Shown here: positions 49,650 through 58,510 of the stretch, piece by piece
Numbering within the stretch: the stretch's first letter is position 1
Layout: each line of letters opens with the position of its first letter
Source of the DNA: Planctomycetota bacterium
GTDB taxonomy: Bacteria > Planctomycetota > Planctomycetia > Planctomycetales > Planctomycetaceae
Direction of reading: 5' to 3'
Length of the DNA stretch: 64,000 nt
NCBI GenBank assembly: GCA_022600195.1
Contig: JAHZKX010000010.1
Span: 62,001-126,000 of the forward strand
Made by a program: the position numbers and the translations under genes
The notes under the pieces: generated by a model
What the model was told of the DNA's origin: nothing
Seen by the model: only the letters and a program-made list of their open reading frames with translations
Database searches by the model: none

Positions 49650-49877
49650 ATGTCTGATCAGATCATGGAAGAATTGTGGAATGGAATATCACCAGCGACA
49701 AATGGCGCCGAAGTCGTCAATGCTGTCGTAGATCGGTTAGTAGAGTTAAATATCGATTTACAGGAAGTTTCCCTCGCAGAGATGAAGACTCTAATGGCTT
49801 GTGCTTACCGGCACAAAGCAAAGGATGAATTACCAAAACGGAACCGGTGCGTTTCAGATTGTGTGATCGCCTCTTAA
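49650..49877 (+). CDS. Small helical protein of unknown function
   Basis: A 75-residue frame with a strong ribosome site (GGAGAAGAGG) before its ATG. It is probably helical (MEELWNGISPATNGAEVVNA) and ends in a Cys-containing tail (NRCVSDCVIAS). There is no signal peptide. I do not recognise a family. It lies 130 bases before the L12-like membrane protein gene. Confidence 0.6.
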   Translation: MSDQIMEELWNGISPATNGAEVVNAVVDRLVELNIDLQEVSLAEMKTLMACAYRHKAKDELPKRNRCVSDCVIAS

Positions 49878-50006
49878 CAGTTCAAATTAGTGTAATAATC
49901 GAACGAATTGTGAGAACGAATCAAACAATGTTCTTGAATTATTTAAGCCTTTGGTGGTAGAACTGATGAGCTTCACATTTCTTTTCCCACTCCAGAAAGA
50001 GCTAAG

Positions 50007-50279
50007 ATGGACGATTCAAATCATGATCTGCCTCATGGGGACCGAGCCGGGGATCACTCTGAAATTGTTGAGCAGATAGTGGAATCACTCAAGCAAGGCA
50101 AAAAAATACAGGCCATCAAAGATTACAGAGAGTCCACAGGGGCAGGCTTGAAAGAATCGAAAGAGGCCATTGAAGCACTCATCCAGAAGTATGATATTCA
50201 AATGAAGTCCGGTTGTGCTACAATGCTTTTAATGGCGATCTCCACGATAGCACTGACTTTCATCGTCTGGTTGAGATGA
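50007..50279 (+). CDS. L7/L12-like small protein with a C-terminal membrane anchor
   Basis: The middle (about 24-62) has the L7/L12 C-terminal pattern KKIQAIKDYRESTGAGLKES. The last 20 residues are one membrane segment (TMLLMAISTIALTFIVWL). The chain is therefore a cytoplasmic helical domain tethered by its tail. It is not the ribosomal protein, which lacks such an anchor. A second L12-like protein lies at 28334-28657. Function unknown. Confidence 0.7.
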   Translation: MDDSNHDLPHGDRAGDHSEIVEQIVESLKQGKKIQAIKDYRESTGAGLKESKEAIEALIQKYDIQMKSGCATMLLMAISTIALTFIVWLR

Positions 50280-50655
50280 ATTAATCCACCATCACAGAGG
50301 CTCTTGGCTCTGCTTCGCTACTGTTCGGTCTAATGGGCAGTGAATTTCCCTGATTGAAAGCGTCACTCATTCTTTGGTAGTTCTCATGATGATTGTACTA
50401 AGGCGGGGTTGATACGGAGTGTTTATTTTATAAATCTAATAAACAATGCGAATAACTTTCTTGAGGTGCTAATTTATAGTTATATAATCAATGAGTGAAG
50501 TTGATTTGGATCTGTAAGCCCTGATTTCAGGGACCAGTTTACTTCAGCAATTAAATGCGGGGTCTTTGTATGTGATATGCTTTTCATGTAGTAAAGATTT
50601 GTTATTTGATCTGTGAAAATTTCTTTTTTTCAAATTTTCTATATTGGGGATCGTC
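50280..50655. other. Intergenic stretch, 376 bases, with inverted repeat
   Basis: This AT-rich stretch has TGTTTATT at 50420-50427 and AATAAACA at 50438-50445, a perfect 8-base inverted repeat with a 10-base spacer. It could be a regulator site or hairpin upstream of the DUF1559 gene. Confidence 0.4.
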
Positions 50656-51636
50656 ATGTTTTCAAATCAAAAAAGACGTCCGGGTTTTACGTTAATCGAG
50701 TTACTGGTTGTCATTGCTATTATTGCAATCTTAATTGCTCTTTTACTTCCTGCTGTCCAGCAGGCTCGCGAGGCGGCACGCCGTGCCACTTGCAAGAATA
50801 AGCTCAAGCAAGTTTCCTTAGCGTTACATAACTACCATGAAACGCATCGTGTGTTCCCTCCAGGGGCCATCAATTATGGCTGGTGCACTCTTAACCCGGT
50901 TGATGCACCTGGTCGAACTACACATAATAAAAATGGGCTTTCCTTATTGCTTCCCTTCCTGGATCAGGCTCCCCTTTATAATAAAATTAACCAGGAAACT
51001 GCCAACGGTCCTCAGAATGGAGGTTTTTGTTGTAGTTACCCAGGAGCTGGTGTTCCTCTGGCAGGGAACCCCGCAGATAACGCAGATGAAATGACGATTC
51101 TTCTCGATATCTTTCTCTGTCCTTCTGATTCTGGAACAACGCATCTGGGAACCGGTGCACCCTACGGAACTGCAGTAGCACCAGGTCCAGCCAAAACCAA
51201 TTATGAACTCAGCGCGGATCAAACTATTAGTTGCAACTTATGGGCAAGCCAGTCTACCACCTCTCGAAAAATATTTGGCGAAAATAGCCGTGCGAAAATT
51301 AGTGACATTAAAGATGGGAGTTCTAATACCATCATGGTTTGTGAAACGACGCGTACGGTCGCTAATGGCGAACCACCCGCCTGGGGCATGCGAGGCTGGG
51401 TCACAACCGGCGGAGACGTGGACCCAGGAATTAATGTCTGGGATATTCCTACTGGGGCGACTAGTCCAGATTTTGGAAACCTAAATAGCTGGGGACAAGT
51501 TGGGAGCATGCATGTTGGCGGAGCTCACTTTGGGATAGCGGATGGAGCCGTCCGGTTCATCTCAGAAAATACAGATCTGACATTACTCAGGCGGTTGGGA
51601 ACAATGTCAGATGGTTTCGTTGCTCCATTACCTTAA
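50656..51636 (+). CDS. DUF1559 prepilin-like protein
   Basis: The N-terminus is a type IV prepilin signal: RRPGFTLIELLVVIAIIAIL, with cleavage after Gly and Glu at position 5 of the mature chain. The rest follows the planctomycete DUF1559 family, including QQAREAARRATCKNKLKQ, NYHETHRVFPPG, FLCPSD and the closing HVGGAHFGIADGAVRFISE. The product is a secreted pilin-like protein of unknown role, common in many copies in this phylum. I chose the ATG at 50656 over a TTG four codons upstream. A GGGGAT site precedes it. The lipoprotein gene follows. Confidence 0.93.
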   Translation: MFSNQKRRPGFTLIELLVVIAIIAILIALLLPAVQQAREAARRATCKNKLKQVSLALHNYHETHRVFPPGAINYGWCTLNPVDAPGRTTHNKNGLSLLLPFLDQAPLYNKINQETANGPQNGGFCCSYPGAGVPLAGNPADNADEMTILLDIFLCPSDSGTTHLGTGAPYGTAVAPGPAKTNYELSADQTISCNLWASQSTTSRKIFGENSRAKISDIKDGSSNTIMVCETTRTVANGEPPAWGMRGWVTTGGDVDPGINVWDIPTGATSPDFGNLNSWGQVGSMHVGGAHFGIADGAVRFISENTDLTLLRRLGTMSDGFVAPLP

Positions 51637-51682
51637 ATCCTCCTTTTTTCATTGAGTTTGCAACACAAGAATGAGGTGATTT

Positions 51683-52147
51683 ATGAGTTTTCATATAGAC
51701 AGGCATGTTTCGCCTGTTGTATTGGTAGTTGTTCTCTCCTTATGCACGGGGTGTGGATCAAAAGATCCAGGACCTGAGTTGACTTCAGTGACAGGGGTTA
51801 TACTTCTGAATGAGAAGCCGTTAGATAATGCAGAACTCATTTTCATTCCTGTAGAATCTACACCAGGAGTCGGTGGACGAGCCCGAACCAAAGAAGGGGG
51901 TAAATTCAATATGATTTACAGTCGTGGGGGGGAGGGACTACCTGAAGGTAATTACAGAGTCGCTGTCAGCTATCGATTGATGCCAGATGGCTCTCCTGTA
52001 CCTGAAGGTGATACAACTCCCCCGATCGAATCTCCAGCGAGCGAAACGCTACCCCTGAAATATTGTGATTATGATAAATCAGAATTAAAAGCGACCGTTT
52101 CTCCTGGAAAGCCAATTACGCTTAAACTCACCACCACAAAAAAGTAA
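51683..52147 (+). CDS. Small lipoprotein paired with the DUF1559 gene
   Basis: A lipoprotein signal (VVLVVVLSLCTGCGSKD) is followed by a compact strand-rich domain (about 35-154, VTGVILLNEKPLDNAELIFI) resembling carboxypeptidase regulatory-like folds. GAGGTGAT precedes the ATG. This lipoprotein type is a frequent neighbour of DUF1559 proteins in planctomycetes, suggesting they act together at the cell surface. The precise function is not known. Confidence 0.85.
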   Translation: MSFHIDRHVSPVVLVVVLSLCTGCGSKDPGPELTSVTGVILLNEKPLDNAELIFIPVESTPGVGGRARTKEGGKFNMIYSRGGEGLPEGNYRVAVSYRLMPDGSPVPEGDTTPPIESPASETLPLKYCDYDKSELKATVSPGKPITLKLTTTKK

Positions 52148-52558
52148 ATTACATTAAAAGCAAGAGAAAATGGTCGGCAGTATCATTCGCTTGCGAAGTC
52201 AGGCAACCTGATTCTAGTCATAGAGCCCCTTTGGGGGATCTGAGGAAACGGTTCTATTTATGCTGGACGCTGGAGTAATTGCTTTTTAGTATTATCTATT
52301 TCAAATCATACTTGTGATTCGAAAAGTGATGTTCGTTCTGTTAAATTGGATGCATTGGTCTTTTATGGGTTGGCCCGCCCCATTCAGGATCAGTTCCAAA
52401 AAACTTTCCTATTGAAATCATCCTTTCTTCACAATGAGCAAATATTTTGTCATCATAGTATGTAGATCCGTTTTGCTGTATTTGTGATATTGCTAATCTG
52501 AAAAATACAAATCGGATTTCACGATCTCCCCGAATTACCCTCCTCGAAAGGTTTATTC
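52148..52558. other. Intergenic stretch, 411 bases
   Basis: This gap ends the DUF1559/lipoprotein pair and should carry the promoter of the 52.5-60.3 kb operon. A weak stem (TCAGG/CCTGA) lies near 52198-52212. No T-run terminator, RNA gene or known riboswitch (including a molybdenum cofactor type) was recognised. Confidence 0.4.
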
Positions 52559-53839
52559 ATGCGACGGTTCATAACCCCTTTGACTGTCGTTGGTGTTCTG
52601 CTGACATCAACTCTGATTTGGGCGTGTTCGGTTCCCGTGTTCCGGTATGCTCTGGAGCGTTGGCCTGCCGACAAATACAGTGTAGTGATTTATTACCGCG
52701 GTAAATTGAATCAGGAACATCAGAAGATTGTTGCACAATTTGATAAAGAAGGAACAATCGGTCAGCAATCTGCGAATGTAGAATTACGACTGATTGATTT
52801 GGATTCAAAACCAGCTCCGAAATCGGAAGATCTTGAACTTTGGAAAATTCAAAAAACGGAAACGCTTCCCTTAATGGTCGTGCGAACCCCTCTACCAGCA
52901 CCCGTTCCGTCTGGATTCTGGTCGGGAGAATTGAGTGAAGAAAACGTCGCAAAGATGATCGATTCCCCTTTGCGTAAGAACATTGCCAAGCAGTTGATCA
53001 ATGGGCAAACCGCCGTTTGGGTTTTTCTGGAAAGTGGTAATCCTGAAAAAGATAAATCGGCATTTGCACTTTTATCTAAAGAGCTCAAGCGAATGGAGAA
53101 AACTCTTAAACTGCCAGAAATAGAAGAGGCGGACATTGAGCAGGGACTGGTAAGTGTATCTCCTGACAGTTTGAAACTAAAATTCAGTCTTGAAAAATGT
53201 TCCCGTGAGGATTCTGCAGAAGCCGGGTTCACGAGTATGTTACTTGCAACAGAAAATGACTTAAAGGAATTTACTGCTGAGCCGATGGCTTTTCCCGTCT
53301 TTGGGCGTGGGCGTGTATTATATGCGTTAATAGGTAAAGGAATTAATAGCGACACAATTGAGCAGGCTTGCAGAGATTTGACCGGTCCCTGCACTTGTCA
53401 GGTAAAAGATCAAAATCCAGGGACTGATTTATTGATGGCTGTCAATTGGGAAAAACTAGTGACGCCGACGACGCAGGATGAGAAAGAACTCCCGCCTCTG
53501 ACAGGATTGACAGGTTATTCAAAAGAATCCAAAGGAAAATCGGGAGATCTCAAAATGTCTGAAATCCTGAAAAAATCTCTAGCTCAAAATGGTTCTGATT
53601 CTAAGAAAACCGGTTCGAATTCCAGTGAGGATGTAACAGCGCCTGAAGTTGCTACGACCTCAACAACGAGCGATAAAGCGACCCCGTCGTTGTCGTCAGG
53701 GATGGTAGAGAGCCCCAATCAATCTGATTCCTCTGAAATGACACAAGGCAGTTCATTGTTTCGAAATATGATGATTATGGCTGCAATGATGCTTGTGGTT
53801 GTTTTGGGGGCAAGCTATTTCCTGATGGCTCGGAAATAA
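52559..53839 (+). CDS. CSVPVF-type membrane-anchored exported protein with CxC motif
   Basis: An N-terminal hydrophobic signal leads to WACSVPVFRYALERW, a planctomycete-specific start with a possible lipid-attachment or metal Cys. Two strand-helix domains (about 40-155 and 160-290) follow, each a little like a thioredoxin-type fold. TGPCTCQVKDQ (about 278-288) carries a CxC pair. A Ser/Thr-rich stretch (about 310-400) precedes a C-terminal membrane segment (MMIMAAMMLVVVLGASYFLM). It is the first gene of the operon with the FtsX permease 66 bases on. I infer a periplasmic partner of the transporter, possibly handling metal or redox chemistry. Confidence 0.75.
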   Translation: MRRFITPLTVVGVLLTSTLIWACSVPVFRYALERWPADKYSVVIYYRGKLNQEHQKIVAQFDKEGTIGQQSANVELRLIDLDSKPAPKSEDLELWKIQKTETLPLMVVRTPLPAPVPSGFWSGELSEENVAKMIDSPLRKNIAKQLINGQTAVWVFLESGNPEKDKSAFALLSKELKRMEKTLKLPEIEEADIEQGLVSVSPDSLKLKFSLEKCSREDSAEAGFTSMLLATENDLKEFTAEPMAFPVFGRGRVLYALIGKGINSDTIEQACRDLTGPCTCQVKDQNPGTDLLMAVNWEKLVTPTTQDEKELPPLTGLTGYSKESKGKSGDLKMSEILKKSLAQNGSDSKKTGSNSSEDVTAPEVATTSTTSDKATPSLSSGMVESPNQSDSSEMTQGSSLFRNMMIMAAMMLVVVLGASYFLMARK

Positions 53840-53905
53840 ATCGTTTTTCGTTCGACCAACCGTAATACTTCTCCTCCCGAGTTTAGTTTAAGAAGAGTCC
53901 AGACT

Positions 53906-55186
53906 ATGTCTTTATTCCGTTTGATTCTGCAGGAAATGCAGCATCGCAAGATTAACTTTTTGCTGGGATTGGTCTCAGTCGTGATTGCAGTAGCATGCCT
54001 GGTTGCCGCTTTAACACTGCTTCAGGCAGATGAGATACAGACGGCATTCATTCTGGAAAAGAAGGCAGACGAAGTAAAAGAAGCAGGTGATCAACTCGAA
54101 GATGCCATGCGTAAAATTACCAAGGGACTTGGGTTTAACATTCTGATTCTTCCTTCAAACCAGGACTTGAATGAGTTTCATCTCACCGGAATCGTTTCGG
54201 GCACGATGCCCGAAGAAAACGTTAAAATATTGGCAGAATCCAAGATTGTCACAGTCAATCATTTATTGCCAATGGTTGCCAAGAAAATTACCTGGCCTGA
54301 AAAAAAGTGTGAAGTGATTTTAACGGGGACGCGCGGAGAAGTCCCTTTGCGACATCGTGCATTGAAAAAACCCCTTCAGCAACAGGTTCCCAAAGGGACC
54401 ATGGTAATGGGTTATCAAATTCAGCAAAAACTTGGTTTAAATGTGAATGACAAAGTTAAGCTGATGGGCAAAGATTTCAAAATCACCCAGTGTTATCCAG
54501 AGCGAGGTACTGCAGATGACAGCACAGTCTGGATCAATCTTGAAGAAGCGCAGGAATTGCTGAAGATGCAAAATCTGGTGAATGCGATTCTGGCGTTAGA
54601 ATGTAATTGTGCAGCCAAAGACCGTGTGGCGCAGATACGTGAAGAAATTGGTAAAATACTTCCAGGAACCCAGATCATTGAAAGAGGCCCCCCTGCTCTT
54701 GCTCGAGCAGAAGCTCGAAATCAAGCTCATGCAAGTGCCGTCGCATCGCTGGAACAGGAAAAGGCGAATCGGTTACAGATGATCAAACGCCATGCAGATT
54801 TTGCAGCTGTGTTGGTTCCCTTGGTTGTGCTTGGATGCGGGGCCTGGATCGGATTCCTGTCACTCGAAAACGTTAGACGCCGCGCACCTGAGATTGGAGT
54901 GCTGCGTGCAATTGGTTTACGGTCTACTCAGGTATTCGGGATTTTTATCATCAAAGCATTCCTGATTGGCGTGATTGGTGCATTGATTGGATACTTTCTG
55001 GGATATGGGATCGGTATTACCTGGGGCAGTTTGCCTGCATCAGTGAATCCGCAAGAAGCCTTGTTTTCAGGACGATGGTTACTGTTAAGTTTGATATTCG
55101 CACCCGTGTTAGCAAGTTTATCCAGTTGGATACCAGCCTTATTGGCAGCAAGACAGGATCCTGCCACAATTCTGCAAGAAGGGTAG
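53906..55186 (+). CDS. FtsX/MacB-type ABC transporter permease
   Basis: One membrane segment at the start (INFLLGLVSVVIAVACLVAA), a large periplasmic domain (about 40-285) and three C-terminal segments (from about 295) form the MacB/FtsX layout. GVLRAIGLRSTQVF is the usual coupling-region motif. The periplasmic domain carries ALECNCAAKDR, a CxC motif that parallels the one in the preceding protein. The ATPase gene follows after 10 bases. Such systems move lipids or lipoproteins or act mechanically; the cargo is unknown. Confidence 0.88.
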   Translation: MSLFRLILQEMQHRKINFLLGLVSVVIAVACLVAALTLLQADEIQTAFILEKKADEVKEAGDQLEDAMRKITKGLGFNILILPSNQDLNEFHLTGIVSGTMPEENVKILAESKIVTVNHLLPMVAKKITWPEKKCEVILTGTRGEVPLRHRALKKPLQQQVPKGTMVMGYQIQQKLGLNVNDKVKLMGKDFKITQCYPERGTADDSTVWINLEEAQELLKMQNLVNAILALECNCAAKDRVAQIREEIGKILPGTQIIERGPPALARAEARNQAHASAVASLEQEKANRLQMIKRHADFAAVLVPLVVLGCGAWIGFLSLENVRRRAPEIGVLRAIGLRSTQVFGIFIIKAFLIGVIGALIGYFLGYGIGITWGSLPASVNPQEALFSGRWLLLSLIFAPVLASLSSWIPALLAARQDPATILQEG

Positions 55187-55196
55187 TCAGAAGAAT

Positions 55197-55886
55197 ATGT
55201 TATTGGAATTAGTCGAATTATCTAAGTCCTTCAAATCCGGATCAAAACGAGTTCAGGCTGTCGATGGGATCAGTCTGACTGTTGATGCGGGTGAATTTCT
55301 CGCCATCAAAGGTCCGAGTGGCTGTGGTAAATCAACCTTGCTTTTAATGGTGGGGGGACTGTTGAGCCCCGATTCAGGAGAGGTATTAATCGAAGGCACT
55401 AATCCTTACAAACTTTCCAATGATCAAAGAGCTCGATACCGTTCGACTCACATGGGTTTTGTATTTCAACAATTCCATTTGATTCCCTATTTAAATGTAC
55501 TGGATAATGTACTGACGCCTGCCTTAGCAACGAATTTATCTCAAGCTAAAGAACGTGCAAAGGAGTTGATTGAGCAATTTGGTTTAGAGCATCGTCTGCA
55601 TCACACACCCGCAGAACTGAGCACTGGTGAAAAACAGCGTGTGGCATTGGCCAGAGCCCTCTTTCATCAACCCAAAATTCTTTTGGCTGACGAACCCACG
55701 GGCAATCTGGATTCCGAAAACTCCGAAATTGTTTTGAAGGCATTGAGTGAGTTTACCAAAGAGGGAGGATGTGTGCTGATGGTTACGCATGATGATCAGG
55801 CTGTTAAGTCTGCAGAGCGCGTGTTGGGAATCAACGCAGGTCGCTTAATACCAGAATCGGAAACGGAAGTATTACTGAATTCTTAA
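55197..55886 (+). CDS. ABC transporter ATP-binding protein (LolD/MacB type)
   Basis: The 229-residue ATPase has Walker A GPSGCGKSTLL, the Q-loop VFQQFHLIPYLNV, a variant signature LSTGEKQRVALARA and Walker B ILLADEPTGNLD, then the switch His in MVTHDD. It is typical of the MacB/LolD ATPase family and is the partner of the permease 10 bases upstream. Confidence 0.93.
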   Translation: MLLELVELSKSFKSGSKRVQAVDGISLTVDAGEFLAIKGPSGCGKSTLLLMVGGLLSPDSGEVLIEGTNPYKLSNDQRARYRSTHMGFVFQQFHLIPYLNVLDNVLTPALATNLSQAKERAKELIEQFGLEHRLHHTPAELSTGEKQRVALARALFHQPKILLADEPTGNLDSENSEIVLKALSEFTKEGGCVLMVTHDDQAVKSAERVLGINAGRLIPESETEVLLNS

Positions 55887-55919
55887 AGGCCAGTTGTCTG
55901 TATCAATTGGGAACATGTA

Positions 55920-57509
55920 ATGAAACAGCATTGTCGTCATCAATGGAAGAAGACAACCACGGAGACATGTCCGGAAGGAAAACTCAACAGTGGGTTGGCG
56001 CTTGTAGGAAGCTCGCTGCTGTTTCTGGTGATCATGGTGGGGTTACTCGTTTATTCTCCCTCGAAAGATTCCTCTGAGACCGCGAGTCAAGATGATGCCT
56101 CTCTTCTGATGTATTGTGCTGCAGGTATTAAACCACCGGTAGCGGCTTCAGCTGCGCAGTTTGCAGAAGAGGTGTTTGGTGTTCCAGTCCACTTGCAGTA
56201 TGGTGGTTCCGGTACCCTGTTGAGTAATTTACAGGTGGCGAAACAGGGGGACCTCTATCTGGCTGCAGATACCAGTTATATAGAGATTGCTCGCGAGAAG
56301 AACCTCGTTAAAGAAGCGATCCCAGTAGCTCAGATGCGGCCGGTGATTATGGTGAAGAAAGGGAACCCCAAAAAGATTCAGTCGATTGATGATTTGACAA
56401 AAGAAGGTGTCAGCTTTTCATTAGCCAATCCAGATGCCGCATCGATTGGGAAACTGGCTAAAAAAGAGTTGCAAAATGCAAAAAAGTGGGACGCTATATC
56501 CAAGTCCGCCCGAGTCTTTAAACCGACTGTTTCAGAGGTTGCCAATGATATTCTCCTGGGGGCGGTGGATGCCGGCATTGTCTGGGATGCAACTGTGAAT
56601 CAGCATTCTGATCAGGCAGAAATGATAGAAGTTCCTGAATTCGCTAAATCTGTAAAAAATGTGACAGTCGGGATTTTAAAATCATCCCAAAAGCCGCAGC
56701 AGGCATTGATGTTTGCCCGCTATCTGCAAGCTCCTGGAAAAGGGGGGAAACATTTTTCCGGTATGGGCTATCAGACTGTCAAAGGAGACATATGGGACCC
56801 TCACCCACAAGTTCTGTTATTCAGTGGTGGTGTGAATCGGCTGGCCATTCAGGACACTCTGAAAGCGTTCGAAAAACGCGAAGGAATTTCAGTCAATGTT
56901 GTGTATAACGGATGCGGGATTCTGGTGGGTCAAATCAATAGTGGACAAAAGCCGGATGCTTATTTTGCTTGCGATAAATCCTATATGGTGGAAGTGCAAC
57001 CTAAGTTTGCCCTGCCTTTAACTGTTGCAGAAACCGATATGATTATCATCGTCGAGAAAGGCAATCCTAAAAAAATAAAATCGGTCTACGATCTGGTTGG
57101 TGAGAATATCAAAATTGGAATCGCTCATCACGAACAAAGTGCGCTGGGGGCATTGACAAAAAAGTTATTGAGCCCACTCGTATCGGGAGATAAAAATCTT
57201 TATGACGCAATTCAGCCGAACGTGAAAACAAATACTCCGACCGCTGATATGCTGGTAAATCAACTACGAACAGGTTCATTGGATGCAGCGATAGTCTACC
57301 GGGCCAATATTTCAAAGGTTGCCGATAAACTTGATGTGATTGAAATCAAAGAGGGACGACCTCTGGCAGAGCAGCCAATTGCGATCTTGAAGTCCACTAA
57401 ATATCCCAATCTCATGCAGCGTTTGGTTGACCAGTTGACTTCAGATTCTTCTCGGGTGATTTTTGAGTCTAAAGGATTTCGTTGGCGCATGACTCCGGAG
57501 TCGCTATGA
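55920..57509 (+). CDS. Membrane-anchored substrate-binding protein with two ModA-like domains
   Basis: The 529-residue chain has an N-terminal membrane segment (about 27-47, ALVGSSLLFLVIMVGLLVYS) and two consecutive molybdate-type binding domains. The first (about 60-290) has LMYCAAGIKPPV, YGGSGTLLSNL and VDAGIVWDATV. The second (about 295-525) has LLFSGGVNRLAI, YNGCGILVGQI and LDAAIVYRANI. A usual ModA has one such domain of about 230-250 residues. The expected ligand is molybdate or tungstate. Its stop codon overlaps the ModB start. Confidence 0.88.
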   Translation: MKQHCRHQWKKTTTETCPEGKLNSGLALVGSSLLFLVIMVGLLVYSPSKDSSETASQDDASLLMYCAAGIKPPVAASAAQFAEEVFGVPVHLQYGGSGTLLSNLQVAKQGDLYLAADTSYIEIAREKNLVKEAIPVAQMRPVIMVKKGNPKKIQSIDDLTKEGVSFSLANPDAASIGKLAKKELQNAKKWDAISKSARVFKPTVSEVANDILLGAVDAGIVWDATVNQHSDQAEMIEVPEFAKSVKNVTVGILKSSQKPQQALMFARYLQAPGKGGKHFSGMGYQTVKGDIWDPHPQVLLFSGGVNRLAIQDTLKAFEKREGISVNVVYNGCGILVGQINSGQKPDAYFACDKSYMVEVQPKFALPLTVAETDMIIIVEKGNPKKIKSVYDLVGENIKIGIAHHEQSALGALTKKLLSPLVSGDKNLYDAIQPNVKTNTPTADMLVNQLRTGSLDAAIVYRANISKVADKLDVIEIKEGRPLAEQPIAILKSTKYPNLMQRLVDQLTSDSSRVIFESKGFRWRMTPESL

Positions 57510-58447
57510 CTGAGCAGAAGGCTGAGGAGCCATTAAACTCATTAAAATCACGATCTGATCTCCCCTTCTATACAATTTTTATAGCCATCAGTACCATTTA
57601 TGTTTTACTGATCGTAGCAATGCTTTCGGCAGAGACAACGTACACGACTCCCGACCATATCTGGGCAGCGTTTGCGAAGCCGGAAATTCGCTATGCGATC
57701 TGGCTCAGCCTGGTCTCGTGTGCGATCACAACAGTTCTTTCTCTCTGGGTTTCTGTACCAATTGGATACCTGATGTCCAGGCACAATTTCTGGGGGAAAG
57801 TATTCATTGATGCGATTTTAGATATTCCGATCGTCTTACCACCGCTGGTAATTGGATTGTGTCTGTTGATTTTATTTCAGGTGGAATTACCTCAGATTGA
57901 ATGGCTCAATGAAATGGTTGCGTCGGAATCCGGGGCAAACGTTAGTAAAGAGATTGCGGTGGCGAAAACACAATCCATTGATGATCTGATTCGAAAAGTG
58001 ACAAAGTTGATTTTTGGAAAACCAATCGGAGTAACCTATGAAATTCCGAGCGTGATTTTGGCACAATTTATGGTGGCGTGTGCGTTTGCCGTCCGAACGA
58101 TGCGCGTCACGTTCGATCAGATAGGGCCGCGCTACGAGCAGGTTGCGATGACTCTGGGTTGCAATCGAGGTCAGGCGTTCTGGCGTGTGGTATTTCCACA
58201 GGCATATCGGGGATTGTTGGCAGCAGGAACGCTCGCATGGGCTCGTGCGCTGGGAGAATTCGGACCCATTCTGATTTTTTCCGGCGCCACACGCATGAAA
58301 ACGGAAGTCCTGCCGACAACGGTGTTTTTGGAGTTAACTGTTGGTAATATCGAAGGTGCAGTTGCAGCTTCATTAATAATGGTTGTTTCCGCCTTGTTCG
58401 TGTTAGTGATTGCTCGGATGTTTGGTTTGACCCGCGCAGTAATTTAA
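57506..58447 (+). CDS. modB: Molybdate/tungstate-type ABC permease with central insert
   Basis: The 313-residue permease has about six membrane segments and the EAA-loop region TLGCNRGQAFWRVVFPQAYRGL. Between membrane segments (about 128-180) a hydrophilic insert of about 50 residues occurs (WLNEMVASESGANVSKE onward), not present in usual ModB. I chose the ATG at 57506: it overlaps the upstream stop (ATGA) and has a GGAG site. A TTG at 57482 is less likely. The permease fits ModB better than sulfate CysT because of the ModA-like partner, but tungstate or sulfate cannot be excluded. Confidence 0.85.
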   Translation: MTEQKAEEPLNSLKSRSDLPFYTIFIAISTIYVLLIVAMLSAETTYTTPDHIWAAFAKPEIRYAIWLSLVSCAITTVLSLWVSVPIGYLMSRHNFWGKVFIDAILDIPIVLPPLVIGLCLLILFQVELPQIEWLNEMVASESGANVSKEIAVAKTQSIDDLIRKVTKLIFGKPIGVTYEIPSVILAQFMVACAFAVRTMRVTFDQIGPRYEQVAMTLGCNRGQAFWRVVFPQAYRGLLAAGTLAWARALGEFGPILIFSGATRMKTEVLPTTVFLELTVGNIEGAVAASLIMVVSALFVLVIARMFGLTRAVI

Positions 58448-58510
58448 AATCTTGTTTGGAAAAGTAACGATAGGCGGTGGGAATAATTTTACCGTCTGAT
58501 TAGATGTGTC

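Noticed and set aside
50007-50279. Ribosomal protein L7/L12 gene
   Set aside because: The chain has a C-terminal membrane segment and no ribosomal gene neighbours.
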